Shown: one piece after another, positions 58,526 through 64,000 of the stretch
How the letters are laid out: each line of letters begins with the position of its first letter
Position numbering within the stretch: position 1 is the stretch's first letter
Assembly (NCBI RefSeq): GCF_000003815.2
Contig: NC_049984.1
Span: 15,772,765 to 15,836,764, forward strand
Origin: Branchiostoma floridae
Taxonomy: Eukaryota > Chordata > Leptocardii > Amphioxiformes > Branchiostomatidae
Length of the DNA: 64,000 nucleotides
Reading direction: 5' to 3'
Notes under the pieces: model-generated
The model's database searches: none
Seen by the model: the letters and a program-made list of their open reading frames with translations, nothing else
What the model was told of the DNA's origin: nothing
Program-made: the position numbers and the translations under genes

Positions 58526-58540
58526 TGGCCTCTTAACCTC

Positions 58541-58681
58541 ATATTGAAGATTTTCCGCTGTCTTGCAACACCAAAAATAGCTTACCTCGAATTTTCAGTC
58601 GCACTTCCGTCGACATTTTTGATGTTGTAAGACAGTGGAAAATTTTCAATATGTACTACATCAGCACAGATGAGCTTTCAT
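58541..58681. mobile_element. Hairpin-forming insertion with 13-bp direct repeats
   Basis: Arms 58540-58578 and 58615-58653 are 39-nt inverted copies with four mismatches, all transitions, around a 36-nt loop. GCCTCTTAACCTC occurs exactly at 58528-58540 and 58682-58694, so a ~141-bp segment containing the hairpin plus ~28 bp appears to be an insertion. There is no A tail. The class is unknown. Confidence 0.65.
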
Positions 58682-58929
58682 GCCTCTTAACCTCCTTCAG
58701 ACCATGGTTAGGAGTGATTCGAGGTCGTCTGAGGTTGGGATTTAGTCGGCGAGCTCGAGGTTGCGTCCTAACAGTCTTTGAAAGTACTCTTAGAAAGCTG
58801 ACTATGAATTTGTCAATAGGAAGTCTGGAAATTAGCATTCTACTTGCATGCAATCAGAGGAGCAAACGGAAGCTAGAATAGAATGGATGAAGTAACGTTA
58901 GATATCTCACTGAAGCCGCGACACATTGG

Positions 58930-59103
58930 CGGCGTCGCTGACAGAGCTCTCAGAGAATTCCATCGATTAAAAGCGAATCGTTTAGTGTTTTGTATATTTT
59001 GCTGTCTGTTTTTAGTAATACCTGTATACGTTTTGCGTGACATTTTCTCTTTAGAACACAGCGACCCGCGAACGCATCGGGGTCCAGTGAGATACTTGCT
59101 TTA
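58930..59103. repeat. Relic of the MITE core with a third end type
   Basis: It starts 'ggcggcgtcgctgacagag' and runs through 'ctcagagaattccatcgatt', 'gtgttttgtatattttgctg' and 'agtaatacctgtatacg'. It ends 'ggtccagtgagatacttgc', a worn type A end. It shows the shared core together with a left end like that at 13465. Confidence 0.55.
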
Positions 59104-59500
59104 GGCTTAGGTCCCAATCACACCGATGTCCGTCAGGGATGCAATCCCGACCGGGCTCCGTAGCCAGAAATTTGCCCCAGTGGACAGCCGGATACACCGG
59201 GGACGTCCCTCAGTGTTTCTTATCGGAAATTCTCGGCGTTGTATATGACACACCAGTATATGTTATCCCTCCATGTGCAATAGTACTTGACTGTACAAAC
59301 ACTAGTCTTAGTGGTTGACAAATGTACCATTGTTGTTGTTGTTTTTAATTTAAAAAAAAAAGATAGCTCAGAAAAAAAAAAGTCTCGGCGTTGATTTGTT
59401 ACCGGGTCCGACTTAAAGTCAACCCAGGCGCCGGCAGGGTCCCAAAATACCCCGCGAGTTGTGAGGTGTCCCACGGGCCGGGGCCACGTACGGGTCACCC
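59104..59500 (-). mobile_element. GC-rich dispersed element, copy 3, split by a retroposed insert
   Basis: In reverse orientation to copies 1 and 2, it has one end GGCTTAGGTCCCAAT, then the 'aaatttgccccagtggac' and 'gttaccgggtccgac' blocks. The interior is interrupted by the insert at 59242-59382. The far end is approximate. Confidence 0.65.
59242..59382 (+). mobile_element. 141-bp retroposed insert with A tail and 11-bp duplication
   Basis: TCTCGGCGTTG stands at 59231-59241 and again at 59383-59393. The insert ends in an A run preceded by another A run. It has no recognisable source and could be a 3' fragment of a LINE or of a processed transcript. It lies inside an older GC-rich element. 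Confidence 0.8.
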
Positions 59501-60120
59501 TCGAAAGTGCACGAACAAGAAACAAACCGTTAACTGTCCGGCAGGGCCCCTGTTTCAAATCGGAACCTTATCCCTGATGTTGTTATGCCTATACACAGCA
59601 CAAAAACAACTTTTTAAGCAAAGTTTCAGAGATACGTATAAAGCCCTTAAAGGCGGAGAAATATTTCAGCAGATTTTAAAATCTATCAAAGGCATCGGAA
59701 ACATACATTTGGCATTTACGGAAGATTTCAGCGTTTGTAAATCTAACTTAATCTGTTGTGTTTCTTTACGTGAATTTTACATGTATTTTAGTATGCCGAA
59801 ACGACAACTTAAATGTCTCAAAAATATTTTCTGTCAAAACGGACAAATACCGTTTCTCTAGATCTGTTACAAAATACATGTTAACCGGCTAAGTCAAATG
59901 TAATAAGCCTATTTGTCTGGTGTTAGATAAAACATTGCGTCATCTGTTTTGTAACAGTGGCAAGATTTACAGTCAAAACTGAAAATTATTGCGCTTTCTG
60001 GTACAAAACGTTATGTTTATACCTCAGCAAATACAAATACAATACAATACAAAGTCAAATACAATAATCTTCTGTGTTTTTTAGCTATTCCGAAAACATT
60101 TGACGTATTCAAACTTTCTG
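59500..60120. other. No supported gene
   Basis: The open frame 59391-59861 starts within the mobile-element relic and runs on into ordinary sequence. No domain was recognised. Confidence 0.4.
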
Positions 60121-60181
60121 TGCGCAAGGTTTAATTCGAACAGGGGAGAACCTCTCACGGTTAGCTTATATGCGCTATTTT

Positions 60182-62030
60182 ACGTTATATGAAATGTTGC
60201 GTATACCATGGTCAATATTGACCGAAGGATGCCATAAATATAATTTATTTCGAACCGTCATTTACGCAAAGATGGGAAGACCTCCCCCGTTAATATATTT
60301 GCCAAGACGTATATGAAATGTTGCGTATTTCATTTGAACATACGACATGTTTATTCTTTGAATCCGCGCAGTTTAAGCGAACTAGGGGAGACCTCCCCCG
60401 CTCAGCGTATATGTTGCCAAAACGTATATGAAATGTTGCGTATTTGTTTTGAATATACGACATGTTTAATCTTTGAATCCGCGCAGTTTAAGCGAACTTC
60501 GGGAGACCACCCCCGTTTAGCTTAAATGTTGTCAAGACGTATATGAAATGTTGTGTATTTCTAAAACATACAACAAGTTTAATCTTTGAATCCGCGCAGT
60601 TTAAGCGAACTAGGGGAGACCTCCCCCGTTTAGCTTAAATGTTGTCAAGACGTATATGAAATGTTGCGTATTTCTGTAAAACATACAACAAGTTTAATCT
60701 TTGAATCCGCGCAGTTTAAGCGAACTAGGGGAGACCTCCCCCGTTTAGCGTATATGCTGCCAAAATGTATATGAAATGTTGCGTATTTCTGTTGAACATA
60801 CGACATGTTTAATCTTTGAATCCGCGCAGTTTAAGCGAACTAGGGGAGACCTCCCCCGTTTAGCTTATATCACGGTTGCCAAAACGTATATGAAATGTTG
60901 CGTATTTCTGTTGAACATACGACATGTTTAATCTTTGAATCCGTGCAGTTTAAGCGAACTAGGGGAGACCTCCCCCGTTTAGCTTATAAGCTGCCAAAAC
61001 GTATATGAAATGTTGCGTATTTCTGTAAAACATACAACAAGTTTAATCTTTGAATCCTCGCAGTTTAAGCGAACTTCGGGAGACCACCCCCGTTTAGCTT
61101 AAATGTTGTCAAGACGTATATGAAATGTTGTCTATTTCTAAAACATACAACAAGTTTAATCTTTGAATCCGCGCAGTTTAAGCGAACTAGGGGAGACCTC
61201 CCCCGTTTAGCTTAAATGTTGTCAAGACGTATATGAAATGTTGCGTATTTCTGTAAAACATACAACAAGTTTAATCTTTGAATCCGCGCAGTTTAAGCGA
61301 ACTAGGGGAGACCTCCCCCGTTTACCTTATATGTTGCCAAGACGTATATGAAATGTTGCGTATTTCTGTTGAACATACGACATGTTTAATCTTTGAATCC
61401 GTGCAGTTTAAGCGAACTAGGGGAGACCTCCCCCGTTTAGCTTATAAGCTGCCAAAACGTATATGAAATGTTGCGTATTTCTGTAAAACATACAACAAGT
61501 TTAATCTTTGAATCCTCGCAGTTTAAGCGAACTTCGGGAGACCACCCCCGTTTAGCTTAAATGTTGTCAAGACGTATATGAAATGTTGTCTATTTCTAAA
61601 ACATACAACAAGTTTAATCTTTGAATCCGCGCAGTTTAAGCGAACTAGGGGAGACCTCCCCCGTTTAGCTTATATCACGGTTGCCAAAACGTATATGAAA
61701 TGTTGCGTATTTCTGTTGAACATACGACATGTTTAATCTTTGAATCGCGCAGTTTAAGCGAACTAGGGGAGACCTCCCCCGTTTACCTTATATGTTGCCA
61801 AGACGTATATGAAATGTTGCGTATTTCTGTTGAACATACGACATGTTTAATCTTTGAATCTGCGTAGCTTAAGCAAACTTGGGGGCACTACCCCCGTTTT
61901 ATCTATTAGCTAATACCGTCTCAAAGCTTTTATGAAACGTTGCCTTTTTCTGCTGAACATACGGCATGTTTGAAGCGCAGTTTCTGCGAACAGGAGGAGA
62001 CCCTTTCCTTTTTATTTTATACCGCATATA
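60182..62030 (+). repeat. Satellite array, 115-bp unit, ~14 clean copies plus diverged edges
   Basis: 'acgtatatgaaatgttg' recurs at 60307, 60422, 60537, 60650, 60765, 60884, 60999, 61114, 61227, 61342, 61457, 61572, 61689 and 61803, with steps of 113-119 bp. Each unit has 'gtttaatctttgaatccgcg', 'cagtttaagcgaac' and a self-complementary GGGGAGACCTCCCC. Edge units (60182 and ~61918) are more diverged. Variant units repeat in blocks of four (~458 bp). Confidence 0.95.
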
Positions 62031-62430
62031 TGTTCTGAAATTCCAGGGTCTACATCAGGGTGAGGCCGCCTGTTTTCTTTGTGGCAAGTTGACACTCGAG
62101 CTAAGAGACGGTAGAAATCCCGACTACTGCTATGAATATCTCCGCGACTCAACCTCTGCTTGAAGAATAAGGATGTAGTAGGTATATAGCGTTTTGTGCA
62201 GAGAGTTGTGTTTTCTCTATAAAACGGCAAGCAGTTCTTACTACAGGTAAATGTACGAAATATGTTTATTTCTTTATCTACAATCAAGCGTCGAGAAAGA
62301 ACAGTTTGTGCACACAGCACCCCCACCTAACTCCTTCTGCTTTTCCCCCTACCCGTTCACCTTTTCCCCCGGACTTCTCCTTAACCCCCGCTGTACTTCA
62401 TCTGTGCCCCCGTCATTCCTCTTTACCCCC

Positions 62431-62530
62431 NNNNNNNNNNNNNNNNNNNNNNNNNNNNNNNNNNNNNNNNNNNNNNNNNNNNNNNNNNNNNNNNNNNNNN
62501 NNNNNNNNNNNNNNNNNNNNNNNNNNNNNN
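62431..62530. other. Assembly gap (100 N)
   Basis: A placeholder gap immediately at the inner end of the left inverted arm. Confidence 0.99.
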
Positions 62531-62896
62531 GTGCGTCTGTATTTGTGTTTGTGAACAGTATAACTCAAGGAAGGGTGGCTGGATCTTTGGCATGCAGAAC
62601 GTGTGGGAACAGTCGAAATGCAGCAGGGCGTACAATACATGCGAGTAACAAGAAATGTATGAAGAGAGCCCATGATATCTTGGTACTAAGGGACTGTAAA
62701 TGGACACATAGCGAGTTTGTAAAAAAAATAAAGGGTATACATTTGTATTTGAAATGTACTCTTTCTTTACTAAGCATACCGAGAAGTCACAGTGAGATAA
62801 AAAAAATAGTTGGGTCCCACTATGCTGGTCGGGCTGAGACGCAGTGCATATTCACGGGCGCGACCTTGCTCCTCGGATCGACACGGGGACTTTTAC

Positions 62897-63095
62897 CTGC
62901 GTTGTTTCCAACCTGGATCGGTGTGTCCCTCTTGAAACAGAACAGCCTATTAGTCCTGGGCTCCTGGGTAACCATATCGGTGCCGAAGTTAGCGAGTCGC
63001 CCGATCGTCATAGCACAGCGTGCCGGCCTCAAGCGCTCCACCACCCAGCCTCCAGGAAGTACATGTAGTAGTGGAGCGCCACAAACGACGCGCTG
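62897..63095 (-). CDS. Candidate isolated exon (199 bp), unknown gene
   Basis: A minus-strand open stretch lies between an acceptor-like GTGCCGTCAG and a donor CGCAG|GTAAAAG. It is more GC-rich than its surroundings. It would encode ~66 residues including RLANFGTDMVTQEP and LFCFKRDTPIQVGNNA. No domain was recognised. It lies between the arms of the inverted repeat, so it could be element cargo or chance. Confidence 0.2.
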
Positions 63096-63278
63096 CTGAC
63101 GGCACATGGCTTTTCAGTTCAGAATGGGAAGGAGTTGTGAAACGCCACTTGGCAGAAAGGTGGTCCTGAATGTGTACTAGAGCATAGGCTATTTCATGTT
63201 CCGTGGCGCAACGGTTATTGTTACTTTCCGAACGATTTTCGTGTCGACTACGTGAAATTCGGGTTGACGGCGGCCATT

Positions 63279-63440
63279 GGGGGTAAAGCAGAAGGGCGGG
63301 GGAAAAGCAGAATTACACCGGGGGTAAAGAGGAATGACGGGGGCACAGATGAAGTACAGCGGGGGTTAAGGAGAAGTCCGGGGGAAAAGGTGAACGGGTA
63401 GGGGGAAAAGCAGAAGGAGTTAGGTTGGGGTGCACAGGCG
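63279..63440 (+). repeat. G-run minisatellite, ~41-bp period
   Basis: GGGGG begins at 63279, 63298, 63320, 63339, 63361, 63380 and 63401. The steps are 19, 22, 19, 22, 19 and 21, meaning a ~41-bp unit with two G runs. Between runs the words AAAGCAGAA and AAAGAGGAA recur. The same array in reverse forms the left inverted arm. Confidence 0.8.
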
Positions 63441-64000
63441 GTGTCTTCTCGTGTTGCTCGTGTTTGTTTGGGTTAATTATGGTGATTTGCGTGGGCAGGC
63501 AAGATGTAAATTTATTCAGCGTTATTTCGTACTCGCCATGGGGCGCACACCTCCGTCCGTCCAAGGAGGTTGAACTTAGGTCCGTCTGTGGCACAGCTGT
63601 GTCATGTGATAGGATGTATCCAATGGCAGAAAAGAGTGGGGGGTTCAAATCTACGGGGCATACGTACGACAAGGAGCGGTTATTTTCCAGGCGTTCATTT
63701 TTGAAGAGAAGTATTGAAGAAAGTTTGGGCCTGTTCTAGCCTTCAAGTTGTGGCCGCGACACCGCTTTTACCGCCTAGGACCCCCGGTGACGGAATTTGA
63801 CTCAAAGATACGAGGTGGCTATCATTCTGTACAAGCTGTTGTTGTTGGAAATCGACACAGAATGGAAATCACGGCCCTTGTACCATCCGGATTAATAGAA
63901 GCCGACACTGCAAGCTGAACATGTTTCGCGTTCACAGAATCCAGGACCATCCAACAGCACGAGTCATATCGGCCACTACTCTAGATCTTACCGGATTCTT
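63440..64000. other. No supported gene
   Basis: The overlapping frames 63425-63739 (+) and 63313-63672 (-) run through the G-run repeat and have no recognised motif. Confidence 0.4.

Larger units (their letters stand above)
62313..63437. repeat. Large inverted repeat (118-bp arms) around an assembly gap
   Basis: The arm 62313-62430 is matched in reverse by 63320-63437 almost base for base. The arms consist of five-G runs (on the plus strand of the right arm) about every 19-22 bases. The left arm runs straight into the gap, so its true length is unknown. It may be an element with long terminal inverted repeats, or an assembly inversion. Confidence 0.8.

Noticed and set aside
60182-62030. CRISPR-like array
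   Set aside because: The 115-bp units are contiguous and repeat throughout, with no unique spacers. This is a eukaryotic satellite.
62251-63099. 282-codon frame spanning a gap
   Set aside because: It runs through 100 N, a G-run inverted arm and unrelated sequence, so continuity cannot be claimed.
63205-63250. tRNA-like 'ccgtggcgcaacggttattg'
   Set aside because: There is no matching B box or foldable acceptor stem downstream.

Overview
The window looks like repeat-rich, low-gene-density DNA from an invertebrate animal. A lancelet (Branchiostoma-type) genome is my best guess. The reasons are a galanin/allatostatin-A-type receptor gene split by a multi-kilobase intron, tRNA-derived SINEs, many short inverted-repeat elements, tandem arrays and scaffold gaps (four of exactly 100 N, one of 169 N). 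The assignment is an inference; no sequence here proves the species.

The only gene I can support with confidence is a rhodopsin-family GPCR on the minus strand. Exon 1 (30624-31253) carries the N-terminus to TM4 and exon 2 (23655-24095) carries ECL2 to the C-terminus, with a ~6.5 kb intron in the same phase on both sides. Two further minus-strand stretches (34502-34596 and 62897-63095) have the form of small exons but are weak candidates. All other long open frames are transposon-derived, repeat-derived or chance.

Layout: 0.4-4.1 kb holds short inverted-repeat elements and degenerate repeats. 4.3-10.3 kb is a tandem array of ~360-bp units, interrupted by a TTAA-flanked piggyBac-like nonautonomous transposon and by a 5'-truncated LINE with an intact-looking reverse transcriptase frame. 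10.2-16 kb holds a ~1.1 kb duplication, SINE and LINE fragments and a nearly perfect palindromic mini-element. 16.6-21.9 kb is AT-rich and featureless. 21.9-31.3 kb holds the GPCR gene and its repeat-filled intron. 31.3-46 kb holds dispersed elements and two long GT microsatellites. 47-50.2 kb holds two tandem arrays and a GAAA microsatellite. 51.4-53.4 kb holds a broken second LINE and a CACT-rich minisatellite. 54-59.5 kb holds hairpin-forming insertions, a 370-bp tandem array and nested elements. 60.1-62.0 kb is a 115-bp satellite. 62.3-63.4 kb is a large inverted repeat around an assembly gap.

The main biological content beyond the receptor is the mobile-element record. Several insertions can be dated relative to each other or tied to exact target-site duplications: TTAA, and direct repeats of 7, 9, 10, 11, 12 and 13 bp. 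One family of miniature elements shares an internal core but carries at least two different sets of ends. I found no CRISPR array, operon or prokaryote-type system, and no convincing new biochemical system.
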